A DNA stretch of 64,000 bases from Pyrus communis (GCF_963583255.1 NC_084807.1:18132572-18196571), one strand, 5' to 3'; shown: positions 1 to 13,004, counted from the first letter of the stretch. A program made the numbers and translations. The notes: generated from the sequence alone by a model not told the origin.

Positions 1-74
1 TGAAATTTTATTTTACTCTTTACCCCCTGAACTTTTATAATTGGCTATTTTCCCCCCTGACATTAGATTTTAGA
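1..74. repeat. Left inverted repeat of a Mutator-like element (window edge)
   Basis: AT-rich sequence ending exactly at the gypsy TSD TTAGA (70-74). It matches, in inverted orientation and imperfectly, about 17186-17290 (shared cores such as CTTTTATAATT and its surroundings). Once the gypsy element is removed, the two arms lie roughly 300 bp apart, like a small Mutator-type or other TIR element that served as the gypsy target. The outer left end lies outside the window, so no TSD can be checked. Confidence 0.45.
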
Positions 75-1476
75 TGACACACCCTGACCCAGAATGTTTG
101 CCTGGACTCCGAATCGAGCTGTGCTGGCTGACACTAGGAAGGTGACGAAGCCATAAAGTGTAGTGAAGTGGAAAATGTGAATAAATTTAAACCTAAAGTG
201 CCTAAATATGAGACTGCACTAGTGAGCAGGAATAAACCCATTTCACACGTGATGTCAGAGCATAAGTAAAGACAATAAAAGTAGAATGAGAATTAAACCA
301 TCAAAGGTAATCTCCAATACCAAGATTGCCAAGAATCCTCGTTGACACCAAAAGCTCTGCCACTAAAACCTGGAGGGATGAAAAAATAAGGGTGAGTGGG
401 CCTAAAAATAAAGCTTTGTAAAAACCTTTTAAAAAATATAATAACCCCTCGCCGTAAAACAAGTATAGCTTGCAAAATATACATACTACGTATAGTATGA
501 AAATACTTACCGTAGATTGCAATATCTCAAGAAGTCAATACGTCACAATATTTTGTAAATAAACACCTAAGGTCTAGTAATCACATAATCTTGCATAACA
601 AATATATCATATCGAGTGCTCATCGACATATGCTGATACATGAGTTCATGCAGAGATATTCTAACATGAACAGGACTAGGTTTAATAATGATATACGCTC
701 TAGTACTACAATCATGTGAAGACTGGTGCTATGCGCATCACTATAGCATCTAGGACAGGACTGGCACCTACAATGGATCCAAAGTGAGTGCACGGTGCGA
801 TGTGAACATACATGTGAAAGACTGGTCCTGACCCTGGCAAGTACTAACACCGGTGCAGCAAGATGAGCAGATAATGTAAATAAAATCATACATCGGTAGA
901 TCAATAATTTACGTCGACATAATATTCACCGCCGTAAATATAAATAAGGCATCCTGTAATAATATGCATATCTATGCATCCCGTAGGATTCATAATAATC
1001 TCACAATTTCAATCATCGTAACAATTCTTATAACGTTAATTTAATTCTAGCGTCACTTAGAAAATGCATTATTAATCTATGTATGGAAACTCCAATAATA
1101 TATATATATACACACACACACTATATAAAAAAAAGACCCACTCACAGATACTCGCATGGTCAGGATCAGTCGAAAAAAGGCCTGCAACTATCAGCGTCAT
1201 TGTCGGAAAACTGGGCAGACTTCCCGAGTTAATTACTTGGCCGAATTTGTTAAACTTTCCTAGAATCCTCTCGAATTTCGAACGGAGAACAGCTTCCTAG
1301 CCTAGAGCAGATGGGGTTTGAGCGAGAAAGACTGACAAGAAGGAGAAAAAGAGTATCCAGGTGTTGGTTTGATGAAGCTCGCCGAAGAAAATGGTGGGTT
1401 AGTGGTCACTGTCCTCAGCGCCGGTGGTTGCAGAGGAATGAAAAAGATTGAGAGAGAAAAAGTTACGGGAAAAGAC

Positions 1477-1520
<44 letters not shown>

Positions 1521-1700
1521 GTGTTCGAAAGTGTAAGGAGAGGGAGAACGAACACATGGCAAGAAAAGAGTGGATAGCTTGGGTGAGTGTGGGCCCCACG
1601 CGCAGTAAATATTAATAAAATAATGAAAATATCCCTAAAAAATATTAAAATAATAATATAAATATATAAAAATTTGAATAAATATATAAAATATAAAATA
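75..1700 (-). repeat. Gypsy 3' LTR, first part (split by copia A)
   Basis: Aligns with 14981 onward, from the CACACCCTGACCC end through the GA-repeat (about 1487-1517) to an AT-rich stretch. It is cut at 1700 by copia A, and the remaining 248 bp resume at 10500. The GA-repeat is longer here than in the other LTR, which has only a short GAGA run near 16457-16468. Confidence 0.88.
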
Positions 1701-1955
1701 TGTTGTAAACTTTCCTAGTTTATATGTGATTGTAAAAATCCTAGATTAGATTTGATTCTAGTTATCATTTCATATTACAACTTGTACTCCTTGGGGATGA
1801 AGGAATTTCTTCTCTCCCTTACTACTACAAATAAAGGCACTATGTAGAAGGGATAACATACACATTCCCTACCATTCTACAAACACATCTCTCTCAATCT
1901 CTATTCTCCTTGCCGCCGGCCCCCTTACCCTTGCCAGATAAAATAGGCTACAACA
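1701..1955 (+). repeat. Copia A 5' LTR (255 bp)
   Basis: Starts TGTTGTAAAC and ends GGCTACAACA. It contains an ACTACTACAAATAAAGGCAC stretch typical of the LTR promoter/TATA region of this copia group; the same motif is present in copia B and, in reverse complement, in copia C. Confidence 0.93.
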
Positions 1956-1971
1956 CGTTATTAGCACGCTC
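1956..1971 (+). other. Copia A primer-binding site, half-tRNA type
   Basis: The bases just after the LTR (CGTTATTAGCACGCTC) match copia B (CGTTATCAGCACGCTC) and, more weakly, copia C. They do not match a tRNA 3' end. The CAGCACGC core is complementary to the anticodon-stem part of plant initiator tRNA-Met, as expected if a tRNA half primes reverse transcription. The complement is from memory of the tRNA, not an alignment. Confidence 0.5.
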
Positions 1972-3620
1972 CTATCACTGCGCTTAGGAATTTGATGAGG
2001 AAATTTTCTGCATATCAAGTTCTTTCAAAACAACGGTTTTTATCTCGTTATTTTTGCAGCCCTGATAGCATGAACATTCACCATAATGCATGACCCAACT
2101 TTACGTTTTTTGAATTTTAGATTCTACATAAATTGTGTATGCATTATATTCATAATTGTTGAATTATGTGAATTTGATATTTGCCATGAATTGCATCAAA
2201 TATATGTACATGCATTAAACTATTGATTGAATATGCTTTGAATTGAATTGTATATGAATTGAATTGAAAAAAACAAAAAGAAAAAGGGAAACAAAAGAAA
2301 TCAGAAACCACAATTTGGGTTCTTCGAACCCATGACCTCGAGCCACTCGCCCAAGCCTGCAGCTTGATAGTTGAGCCATGCCGAAGCCAAGAGTCCTAAA
2401 GTTGGAGCCAAGAGCTCTTGGTAGAAACCCAAAAAACCCGACATCATTGATGGTGTCTTTGTCTATATCGACCACAGGCAGGGCCTGTAGCCACCACCTT
2501 GAACATTTCGTTCACGTCGCCAACAACTTGAAGTCGTCCTACATCGAAATTGGACCAAGATTCATCTATAAACCCGATTTGAATTTCTAGGGTTTTATTA
2601 GAACGATTGAGTTTTTTTTTTTTTTTTTTCAAAACCTCCGTTCATATTTGAGGTCTATGTCGACCCATGGACTCGCCTCGAGCATCGTTGTCCCAAAACA
2701 CATGCTGCCTGAAGCGGTGGCACTAGTTTTTCTTCCCCGACAAACACACCTAGCTACGACTGAGGTGTCTTTGCACCCAACCCAAGCCCTATTAGGCTCC
2801 ATCTCTTAGCCTGCTCCTTATTTCATTTTTAAGGCTCCCTGTATTAGCCCAAAACCATTTGACCGGTCCACGCAAAGAAAAAAAAAAGTTTTTATTTTTT
2901 TTTTATTTTTTTTATGGTTAGGATCGCCTAAAGCAGCCCAATACTTATGCCTAGCCTATTTTCCCTACCTATACCGCACACGATCCCAGCCTACAGCTGG
3001 TACACCGGTGCACTTGCACTACGCCGGATTAGATCCATGCCCCATCTGGGCCTGGCCTTTTTCTTTTAAGGTAGCCTGTTTGCTACCTTGGGCTTGAACC
3101 TTCATGGCCTAATCAATTAACCCAGCCCAATTTTGGGCTTGGGCGCATGTTATTAAATTTGCTCAGCCTACCCGTAGGGCTTAGGCCTTCTTTTAGGCCT
3201 CGAGTTTTATTTGCCTAATTACTTTAGGCCCAATGGGTTATATATTTTTTAACCCACACTTTAAAATTGCCCCAAAGTCCAAATAATTAATTCAATTTCA
3301 AATATAGACCTGAAGTTCTATTTGCTATTTTCTTGTTGCATATTTCTGTGTATATATTTACGTTTGTCTTTAGGAACATATGAACTTAAAGTTCGTAATT
3401 ATTTTGAAACCCAAAGTTTCTATTATAAACATGCCTTGTTTGAAAACCTGAAGTTTTTCACTTAAAAACATCACCCAAGAAAACCCAAAGTTTTTTCATG
3501 CGAATATTAACCAATACATGTGTATTAGAACATGAATGTTCTACTCCTATGTGAATGGATCGATTTTTTTTTCTCTCCATTGCACTAATCACATCTTGTC
3601 CTTTATTTTGTGATAGGAAC

Positions 3621-4592
3621 ATGTCGAATTTGAACAAACTTGACTTCACCTCTTTGGAGGTCTCTGGAAGGAACTACCTCAAGTGGGTCCAAGATGCGAA
3701 GCTCCACTTCACTGCAAAGAACTTGCGTCCCGCCATTGAAGCAGAGAAGGATAATCCGGTTGGCGAAGTTAAGAAAGTCACTGCTATGATCCTCATCTGA
3801 AGACATATGCATGATGCCTTGCAAACCTAGTACCTTACTGAGGAGGATCCACAAGCATTATGAGTTGTTTTGGCTAATTGTTTTGATCATCAAAATGACG
3901 TCTTCTTGCCTGAAGCAAGACATGACTAGCATCATTTGCGCTTCCAAGACTTTAAGTTTGTGAATGAATATAATTATGAAATTTGTCGAATTTGATCACT
4001 TCTCAAGATTTGTAATGAGACTTTGACCGAAGAGGATCTCCTGGAGAAGACCCATTCGACCTTCTCTACTCCTAATATTGTCCTGCAGCAATAATATAGA
4101 GCTCATAAGTTCTTTGATTTGATCTCTGTTTTACTTCTCGCCGAAAAACAAAACCAACTGCTGATGAAGAATCATCAAGCTCGACTTACTGGGGCGACTG
4201 TTGTGCTTGAAGCACATTATAGTACAAACTAATTCCCAAAACGCCAAAAAAGGCGTGGTAAGGGTGGCCAAAAGCCATCCCACCAAGGTCAACAGAGTCA
4301 AGGCCCATCCAAGGGAGGAAATAAAGCCCAAAAACACTCAAACCTCGCTCCCAAAGCCCTGAACTTCAAGAATAAGGGCAAAGCACCTGAAACCATGGAT
4401 GCAGATATGTGCTATCGCTGTGATTTAAAGGACCATTGGTTTTGTGTTTGCCGAGCTCCCCAGAAGGTTGTAGCTGAATATCATTCTCGTTGTAAGAAGT
4501 TTGAATCAAACTTCGTGCAAGTGGATGAACTGGAGACTACAAAGATGGAGGTTTCTGACTTTCAAGAGGATACCACCCTTATGGAATATTAG
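3621..4592 (+). pseudogene. Copia A gag, decayed
   Basis: Capsid/nucleocapsid polyprotein that packages element RNA in cytoplasmic particles. The ATG at 3621 opens MSNLNKLDF..., followed by the conserved WVQDAKLH block and, further on, HHLRFQDF. At least five in-frame stops interrupt it (the first after MILI near 3798). Near the C-terminus a CCHC zinc knuckle survives: C-Y-R-C, then H-W and the last C (about 4410-4455). It ends at a TAG at 4590-4592, about 256 bp before pol begins. Copies B and C are closely related. Confidence 0.85.
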
Positions 4593-4848
4593 AATCTTAG
4601 ACATAAACTATTTTTTAGTTAAAATTGCACAATGGGGCCGAATTCCACCTAGTGGCCGAACCCCCTTGTTTTTTGGTTGATTTTTGAACAATTTTCCTTT
4701 ATATTTGGATTATTTGTTGGTGATTCGTTTTGGATATTAAGTTTTAATTAATTACCATCCTTGAATAAATGAAATTATTTTGAATTGATATTTGTTTTAT
4801 GGAACTTTTATGCATGTGACCGATTCAAATTAATTTTCCATTCTAGGT
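4593..4848 (+). other. AT-rich spacer between copia A gag and pol
   Basis: Non-coding in all frames, T-rich, and ending in a pyrimidine run with TTCTAG just before the pol ATG at 4849. A similar spacer sits at the same place in copia B (31493-31744) and copia C (about 24912-25196), so it belongs to the family rather than to decay of one copy. Confidence 0.7.
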
Positions 4849-7800
4849 ATGACTAGTAGGGAAGTTAATTGTCTAGCAGATAGTGCAACCACGCACACCA
4901 TTTTGCGTGAACGCATCTATTTCACTAACTTCATACCTAAGAATGCACCTTTGACAACTATTTCAGGCCCATCCAACCTGATAGAAGGATATGGTAAGAC
5001 ACGTATAATGTTGTCAAATGGTACAATCTTGACCATTGCTAAGGCATTCTATTCTCCACGTTCCGGAAGAACATTGTTGAGTTTCAAGGACATTAGATAT
5101 AACAATTACCATGCTGAAACCCACGTAGAAAACGGAGTTGAATTTCTATGCATAACCTCCTACGAATATGGCTAGAAGCGTATTCTAGAGAAGATAGAGC
5201 GTATCCTGAATGATCTGTATACTACAACCATACGCCCTATAGAAAGCCACTATGTGGTCGCCCCTACCTTTGGGATTGTGCACGAAATTACACTTTGGCA
5301 TGATCATTTGGGACACTCTAGACGAACAGCGATGTGCCGTATCCTCAAATCATCATACAGGCATCCATTAACCCGAAGTTTAGGTTTAATTCAAGGAATC
5401 ACATGTCAAATCTGAGATAGGAGCATATTTATGTTATTTTGTTAGCTTATTTCTTTGCATTTACTTAGTTAGTTTCTATTTATTATAGTGATTTAAGCTA
5501 TTTTCGTGTGTTTGTAGGTCCAATTGGCAAAGGTGACAAAAAAAGGGAAAATTGGAGCAATTTGGAACAGTTTTGGGCTTGGATTAGATAGCATGCATGG
5601 AGAACAAGTGGGCTGGACGTTTTTGTTGATTAGAAGGTGTTTAACATGTGTAAGACATGTGCCAAGATTTGGAGCAATCAGAATTGAAGCTTGGAAGACA
5701 AGGAAAAATATTATCTTTATCCGATCTTATCCTATCTTATCCAGTTTATCTTATCTTTATCCAACCTTATCCAAACTAATCTTATCTTATCCTATCATAA
5801 TCCTACCTTACCTTATCTCCAGCTGCAAGGGGGAATCCTTATCATATTAAACCACCTCTTATCTGATTTCTAAAAGTCCTAAAACAATGCTAAGAACTAA
5901 TCTTTTTCCTCCACAAACAATGTCGTGTATCTGCCCTATAAATGCACACCCTTGCCGCAAAATTCAAAGAGAGAGTTTTAGAGAGAAAAATATAGAGAAA
6001 TAAACAAAAGTGTGTGGCAGCTTTAGAAGGAGAAAATGAGCCAATTCTGCCATTTAGAGGAGGAGCCGAATCTGCCATTGCTGGAGTGCCTCAGAGTTCT
6101 TTCTTTCCTTACTTGATTTCAATGTTTAATTTAGATTGTTTTTATTTAGTTATGACGAACATGTGTAACTAAATTTCTTTTTAGTTAGAGGTGAATTCGA
6201 AGCCATGATCATATGTTTTGTATGAATTGATTACATCCAGTTATTGTTTCATAAACCGTGAATGCAATTTACTTATCTGTTTTTATTAAGAACTTGTTCT
6301 TGTGTGTTGATTAAGGGTGCACATTTAGTTTGCATGCAGGGATTTGATGCTAGAATATAAGGAAATTTCACCTAATCGTTATGAACTTATATTTACAAGT
6401 AGTAAAGGTCACTAGTCATGATTGTGTTAAGTAAATTCCTGGCAGGAGTATCATGCAATTCATAGTTACGAATGCCTTGTCAATGCTTATGATTTTCACA
6501 GAACTTAATGATCTTTGATATGTATCTCTATCATTATGTTCATATAGGGAACTTGATAAGAATAATTTGATTGCATCGCTGAGTCCAATTCAATGAAATT
6601 AGGAAAATCTGAGAGTTAATTAGTGTTGTTCACGATTAATTTGGGGCATTGTCATTCATGGTTTATAGGAATAATAACTGGAAATCGATTTGTATGCATA
6701 TGGTACATGTGTGGAGAAGAATCCTCTAGCTGGCCTTTCACCTAATTTTCATTCATACTTTACTTTGTTTGATGCAATTTACTTTAGTTTCTTAAATTCG
6801 TCCAAAAACCCCCCTTAGTTTTTATTTGTGTTAGTTTCATCTACTTTACAGTTTTTAAGTCCAGTTTGTGTTGATTAGCATCCCTTCTAATTCCTGGCCT
6901 AGAACGATCCCTACTTACTCATACTACAATCGTCTAAATTATAGGGTTTAATTTGTGTTAGTTTATACCACATCAATCTGCTCCATAGGAAAACTTATTA
7001 TTAAGCCTTCTTATGACAAGATTCGTTCAAATCCTCCTATTTTTCTACAAAGGATTTAGGGGGACATTTATGGACCGATTCACCATCCCTGCGGACCATT
7101 TAGATATTTTATGGTTTTGGTTGACACTTCCACACGTTGGTCACACGTGTACTTGTTGTCCACAAGGAACACTGTATTCTCCAAATTGTTGGCTCAGGTT
7201 ATCAAGCACAGGGCTCACCACCCTGATTATCCGATCAAATGTATTCGATTGGATAATGCTAGAGAATTCACATCTAAAACTTTTAATGAGTATTGCATGT
7301 TGGTTCGGGTTAAAGTTAAATATCCAATACCCCATGTTTACACCCAGAACAGCCTAGTAAAGGCATTTATAAGCATTTACAAATGATTGTCCGATTGTTG
7401 GTCATACATACCAAGCTCCCGATCGCTGCTTGGGGCTATGCAATGTTGCATACAGCCATGTTGGTCCGCCTGAGGCCTGTTGTGACCTAACCATATAGCA
7501 CCCTTCAGTTGGTTACCGGATACAAACCCAACATATCGCATCAACGCGTTTTTGGTTGTGTGGTCTATATGTCGATCTCACCGCCCTTACGTACAAAAAT
7601 GTGGCCTTAGCGAAGGATAGGAATCTATGTCAGATATGATTCTCCTTCGATTATTCGTTACTTAGAACCTTTGACAAGCGATCTATTTACCACTCATTTC
7701 ACAGATTGTCACTTCTATAAGACAGTCTTCTCGTTGTTAAAGGGAGATAAGAACGTCAAAATTCCTGAAGAATGACGCGAATTATCGTGGACGACTTCCA

Positions 7801-9894
7801 CTTTGTCTCATTTAGATCTCTGCATTGCTCAGTCTAAAATTGAAGTGCTGCAGCATATATTAGATCTTTAGAGCATAGCTCAGAGCATGCCAGATGCTTT
7901 CACCAATCTAGCGTAAGTACAAGATCATATATTCCAACTGTGAATATGCTTGCAAAGATGGATGTACTAAATGTACAATGGACTTCCCTCCTGGAGGCCC
8001 AGGATGCCAATTTAGGTGATCCACATACATTAGTGACTAGCCAATTATCTGCCCCTACACAAAAGTGTGGCAGACTTCTTGGTTCAAAGGATTCACACCC
8101 TCAGAAAAGGAAATCCACGGCACAAGGTCCCGAAAAGTCTACCGTGAATCCGACTATCACTTACTCATTCTATCTAACTTATGAGGAAATTCTACGTTAC
8201 AGAAACATCCTTAAAGAGACGAATCCTCATTCCGAAAATCGTGAGATTTCGGTCTATTATGCTAGCTTAGATGATGTGTGGCGTAGAAATGAGATAATTG
8301 TCGACGATGTATTAGCATTTGCAATAGCTACTAAGATCATGTTGAGCGATGACATTGAACCGTGTTCCGTTGATGAATGTTGACGTCGAGCTGATTGGTC
8401 AAACTAGAAACAAGCAATCCAAGTCGAACTCGATTCGCTTGCGAAATGTAAGGTGTTTGGACCTGTAGCTCCTACTCCTCCATATATGAAGCCCGTTGGC
8501 TGCAAGTGGGTTTTCGTTCGGAAGCGTAATGAGAATAACGAAATTGTGCGTTACAAATCTCGTCTTGTTGCGCAAGACTTCTCACAACGTCCTAAGATTG
8601 ACTATGACGAAACTTATTCATCTGTTATGGATGTGATTACTTTTCACTACCTTATGAGTTTGGTACTTTTCACTAACTGTGTATCTCTTTGAGGATCTTA
8701 ATACGAAAATCTGTATGAAAGTTCCTGAAGGACTTACATTGACTGGTTCAAATATATTCAAACCCCGGAGCACGCTCGTAATTCAACTGAGGCGTTCACT
8801 CTACGGTTTGAAACATTCTGGAAAAATATGGTATAACTGTCTAAGTGAGTATTTGACTAGTCAGGGATATATGAACAACGAACTATGCCCTTGTGTGTTT
8901 ATTAAGAAATCACATTTCAGATTTGCAATTGTTACAGTATATGTCAATGACATGAACCTTATCGGAACTCCTGAAGAACTCGCGAGAACTGCCGCACACC
9001 TGATGTCAGAATTCGAGATGAAAGATCTAAGAAATACTCAATATTGTCTCGGTCTCGAGATAGAGCACTGTTCAGATGGAATCCTAGTAATTAAACTATA
9101 GCTAGAAGGTGTTGAGCCACTTTAATATGGTTGTTTGATCACTAGATGCAAAACGAGATCCTTTCCGTCCGAATGAGGATGATGAAGATATTTTGGAGCC
9201 TAAAGTTCCTTATCTAAGTGCGATAAGTGCTTTATTATACTTAGCCCAATACACTAGACCTGACATCTCCTTTGCTGTTAATTTTTTGACAAGATACAGT
9301 AATGCACCAACACGCAGACACTAGACTGGCGTGAAAGACATCTTTCATTACCACAAAGATACTACGGATTTGGGCTTGTTCTATCCCTATGGATCTTCAA
9401 GTGATGCCGCACCCTCTGCTTCTCGAGTTGATTCTTGTCTTGTTGGTTATGCCGACCCAGGATACTTGTCTGATGCGCAGAAGGCGCATTCTTAAACGGG
9501 TTATGTCTATACCGTTAAAGACACGGCAATCTCTTGAAGGTCAACTAAATAGACCTTAGTTGCCACTTCGTCTAACCATGCTGAAATTCTTGCCTTACAT
9601 GAAGCAACACGGGAATGTTTTTGGTTGAGAGCAGTTGTGAGCCATAATCGAAGCTTTTGTGATCTTTACCCTGCTGTTGATGTCCCGACGACGATCTTTG
9701 AAGACAACGCAGCATGCATCGAACAACTCAAGAAGGGTTATATCAAAGGAGACAACACCAAGAACATTGAGTCGAAGTTCTTGTTTTCACATCAACAACA
9801 AAAGCATCAGAAGATTAAAGTCACGCAAATCTGTTCACAAGACAATTTGGCCAACCTCTTCACCAAATCACTACCGAAGATGACATTTCAGTAG
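4849..9894 (+). pseudogene. Copia A pol (protease-integrase-RT-RNase H), broken
   Basis: Polyprotein remnant. Protease comes first, with an aspartic site CLADSATTHT (4870-4900). Next is the pre-integrase HHCC region (LWHDHLGHS, 5296-5322), then an integrase core with VLVDTSTRW and RLDNAREF at about 7110-7270 (residues of the D,D,E triad). RT follows from about 8480 (KPVGCKWVFVRKRNE) to 9090 with YVNDM in place of YVDDM, and RNase H from about 9200 to 9891. It is interrupted by the 5413-6975 insertion, by stops (for example TAG 5173-5175) and by several frameshifts. It ends at TAG 9892-9894. Confidence 0.88.
5413..6975. mobile_element. Solo-LTR-like insertion inside copia A integrase
   Basis: Copia C runs uninterrupted through CAAATCTGCTC at the matching place, which shows that about 1.56 kb was inserted here. 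AATCTG is present on both sides (5409-5414 and 6975-6980), so the exact junction is ambiguous. Taking TGAGATAGG as the start and CACATCA as the end gives TG...CA termini; the 3' part (CTAGAACGATCCCTACTTAC) resembles ends of long Ty3/gypsy Tat-type LTRs. No coding domain is visible. It contains a TTATC-rich stretch at about 5705-5825. A solo LTR is the best reading; another non-autonomous element is possible. Confidence 0.6.
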
Positions 9895-10345
9895 CTTGTT
9901 CATGGAATTGGTATGCGTAAACTTTCTAAGTTATAACATTGCTATTTCTCTTTGGAATTGTGTCAAACTCAGGGGGAGTATCCGGAAGAATACTTGCTTG
10001 ATCTTAATGTACTCTTTTTCCCTACGATTAGGAGCATTTTTTCCCATTGGGTTTTTGCTACCTAACTAGGTTTTAACGAGGCACCCACCTTGAGCTGGTC
10101 ATATCCCTGATGACGTCTCATAGACGTTTCTTTTGACTTTTGTATTTCTCACACATTTTTCCTTAGACTATGGATTTTATCCCTACTTAGGTTTTTGCCA
10201 TAGCCTTAGGGGTTTTTAGTGAGACTTACTACCTTATGCAAGTTCCTACCTTATTGAGAATAAGCATTGTTCCTTAGAATCAGTGCCGACAAGTCGACTT
10301 CCTCAACTTTTGCATGATTCTACATCTACCTTAAGTATTTACACA

Positions 10346-10357
10346 CTCAAGGGGGAG
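10346..10357 (+). other. Copia A polypurine tract
   Basis: CTCAAGGGGGAG lies directly before the 3' LTR, as in copia B and (reverse complement, CTCAAGGAGGGG) copia C. It primes plus-strand synthesis. Confidence 0.85.
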
Positions 10358-10494
10358 TGTTGTAAACTTTCTTAGTTTATATGGGATTGTGTAAATCCTA
10401 GATTAGATTTTATTCTAGTTAACACATCTCTGTCAATCTCACTTTTCCTTGCCGCCGACCCCCTTACCCTTGTCAGATAAAATAGGCTACAACA
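10358..10494 (+). repeat. Copia A 3' LTR with internal deletion (137 bp)
   Basis: Same ends as the 5' LTR, but it jumps from TTCTAGTTA directly to ACACATCTCT, so the middle of about 118 bp with the promoter-like AAATAAAGG is missing. Confidence 0.9.
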
Positions 10495-10499
10495 AAATA

Positions 10500-10747
10500 G
10501 TAATTTTTGCAAAAGTATTTTTCGGATTCGTAGTTCTGTAAAACCTCCATCATAACTTCGATTTCAATTCCGCTTGTGTCTACACTTTCATACCATCAAG
10601 ATTTTTGAGAATACGGCAAAATATTGGCTCATACACATTACGAAAAGATGGTCAACAAAAGTCAACAATGTCACCTCCAAGGGCATTTTCGTCAATTCAC
10701 TCCTACAAAATTATTAAAAATCATAAAATTAGAGACGGGTTGTTACA
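10500..10747 (-). repeat. Gypsy 3' LTR, second part
   Basis: Continuation of the split LTR. It aligns with about 16625-16865 (shared AAAACCTCCATCATAACT and CACCTCCAAGGGCATTTTC) and ends GGGTTGTTACA. Next to it the minus-strand polypurine tract TTAGGTGGGTAGAT lies at 10748-10761. Confidence 0.88.
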
Positions 10748-12061
10748 ATCTACCCACCTAAAAAACATTTTGTCCCCAAAATTTGAAATAACTTGCTATA
10801 CATAAAATAGTGAGAAGAAAGAAGAAAATATATAAAGAAGAAATCAAGTTAGAGCGGTTGCACAAAAGAGAATACCATTCCGTCGCGATCAGATTGCAAT
10901 GATTCCTCTTTCATGCCTCCAAACTCAAACTTTCCTTCTCCTTCAACACAATACTATAATACAATATCTTTATAAAAACACATGGTCAAAAATAGATATA
11001 TAATAATATAACGACAAAATACGTATACACAATAACGTAAAATTTAAAATAGTTGTATTGAAATTAAAACTAAATATAGAAAAATTTCATCTACGCACTC
11101 GTAGTGTCACGTACTCCGAAGATATGTGTGTAGTATCTTTGGGTCAAGCCCAAACAATAAATAAATAACTAAATGAATGAATAAATAAAAATGCTAACGT
11201 AGACGGCCTATTATCCACTAGCTTAACGAATCCAACAAATAAGTTATTGATATTACGATTTGCATCCCGTAATATCGACAACTCACTGTTGTCTTGATAA
11301 GCAATAAATAATTTCCTGAGGGTGAAATATTACCATCATGCCCCCCATTGGGAAATATGCATAAATCACCCAAAAAACATCTCGATCGCACTCACGTACT
11401 ACCTTATCAGGCGACATCGTCAATAGTACACAATTTCCTATATTGTAATCTCAATCCTTCATATACTTGTTCTCAATACTCTTATGTCAATCATGTACAG
11501 TGCATAAAATCTCTTTACAAATGGTGCCATACCCAAAATCAAAATTGTAACCTTAGTTACACGCAACTCTAACAGGGATATGTGTCAGTTGTAATCATGC
11601 TAAAATTGTAGAACGGGTAAATGCAACATGTCCATTAAGGTATGGATAGTTCATTTAGACTGGCCATTAGTCTAAGGGTGAAATGTGGTACAACCCAAAA
11701 CTTAGTACCCATGGTCTTCAAGAAAACTGCCCAGGACTTGGAAATGAAACACGTATCACAGTGAGATATAATAGCATCAGTCACACAATGTACCCAGACA
11801 ATATGGTTCACAGTGTCTTAGCAAGAAAATTAAAAGTGAATTTCCCTCGGATTTAGCAGGAAAAACAAAATAAACACAAGGCTAGAAGAACACTTAAGAA
11901 TTTAAGGGTCAAAACAAGTTCATCAAATCTATAACACGAGATAACTGGACTGAATGCATAACATCTCGCTATAATGGTAGTTTTTGAAATATTCAATCAC
12001 CAACGGTAAAGATTCGTTTAGCAGAGTATTTGTTAGGTGATTAGGGAATTAATGGTCACAA

Positions 12062-12292
12062 CTAAAATTCCAAGGTCCGAGCAATTCTTCTAGACAGTCT
12101 GTTTGCTTCAGGAACAATACGAAGTCCAGTAGGGTAGACACGTACCCACAGTTGACTGAAATGCTTCCAACACAAAAAGATGAATATGGAATCACAGTCA
12201 GAGTAGATGTTAATCAAAACGCTAGAAAATATGATAAATTCAAGAATAAGAAATTTCATCAAGTGATCTAAAGTGTAATCCCTCTGGACCAA
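12062..12292 (-). pseudogene. Gypsy integrase remnant
   Basis: The minus frame reads IYSDCDSIF...CWKHFSQLWVRV...RIARTLEF, which aligns with the integrase core of plant Ty3/gypsy elements (S-D-R-D-x-x-F, then FWK...LG, then a region ending ERTIQTLE). The catalytic-site Asp context SDRD has become SDCD, and the HPQTDGQ part is garbled. Short and without an intact neighbour, hence inactive. Confidence 0.72.
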
Positions 12293-12699
12293 CGAAAAGT
12301 GAGTTAACTAGTCAAGTCGGTCGATAATCATCGAAACATCATCATAATCTCCACATGTACAAGATACCTCATACATGGAGCTTTTGGTGATAATTTCTCA
12401 TCTCCATTTGGATACAGAAAGTGATTGTAACCACTCGAACGATTTCTTGATGAATTGTAAGTAATGTCATATCAATACTCATGAATTCCATTTGAAATAA
12501 GGTAGGATAGGCTGAAAGTGTTCAAGGGTAGATATGCCTTTTACTTCCGTAATCAGTAATTACGTTTGGAAAACCGGGGTAATACACGATGGTGCAATCG
12601 TAGGCATTGATTTGGTTTTTCCATTGCCACTGTCAGAAATGTAGTTCCTTTCAAATGAAGATATATTTGAGAGGTCTAAGGTCAGTAAATATTTTGGAC

Positions 12700-12870
12700 A
12701 CATTTCTGTCCAAATTTCTCCACAGAAAAATGTCATCCGGTTTTCAAATGAAGATGATAACTGTTGACTTTAGGCCATGAATAAGATTATTCATTTTGTA
12801 CTATTCCAATCATTGGGAAACATAAGCGACACTCTGTTGTGTTGCATCAGTACACAACTAATACATCCAG
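12700..12870 (-). pseudogene. Gypsy RNase H remnant
   Basis: In broken minus-strand frames one can read pieces like a plant Ty3/gypsy RNase H: an LMQ-like segment from about 12860, then a block resembling YPTHDLELAAVVFALK, then a HYLYG-like end. Several frameshifts and stops. It lies between the RT and integrase remnants, as expected. Confidence 0.5.
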
Positions 12871-13004
12871 AGAAACATCACTGTGGGTTTTGAAGTTATC
12901 GATGTTATTAAAAAGTGTATGAAGAATGGTCGAAACAAGAGAACGCCTCAATTGTCATTACTTTAATCATATTCTACATCTCATCTTAAACTAACTTTCC
13001 TCGG

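Larger units (their letters stand above)
1701..10494 (+). mobile_element. Copia A: Ty1/copia retrotransposon nested in the gypsy LTR
   Basis: LTRs run TGTTG to CAACA at 1701-1955 and 10358-10494, with perfect 5-bp TSD AAATA (1696-1700, 10495-10499). Order: LTR, primer site, leader, gag, spacer, protease, integrase, RT, RNase H, polypurine tract, LTR. Integrase before RT is the Ty1/copia order. gag and pol both carry stops and frameshifts, and pol is split by an insertion at about 5413-6975. The 3' LTR has lost roughly 118 bp of the middle of the LTR, including its TATA-like part. Not autonomous. Confidence 0.93.

Noticed and set aside
5705..5825. TTATC-rich run as a satellite or telomere-like array
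   Set aside because: Degenerate, about 120 bp, inside the solo-LTR-like insertion; not the plant telomere unit.
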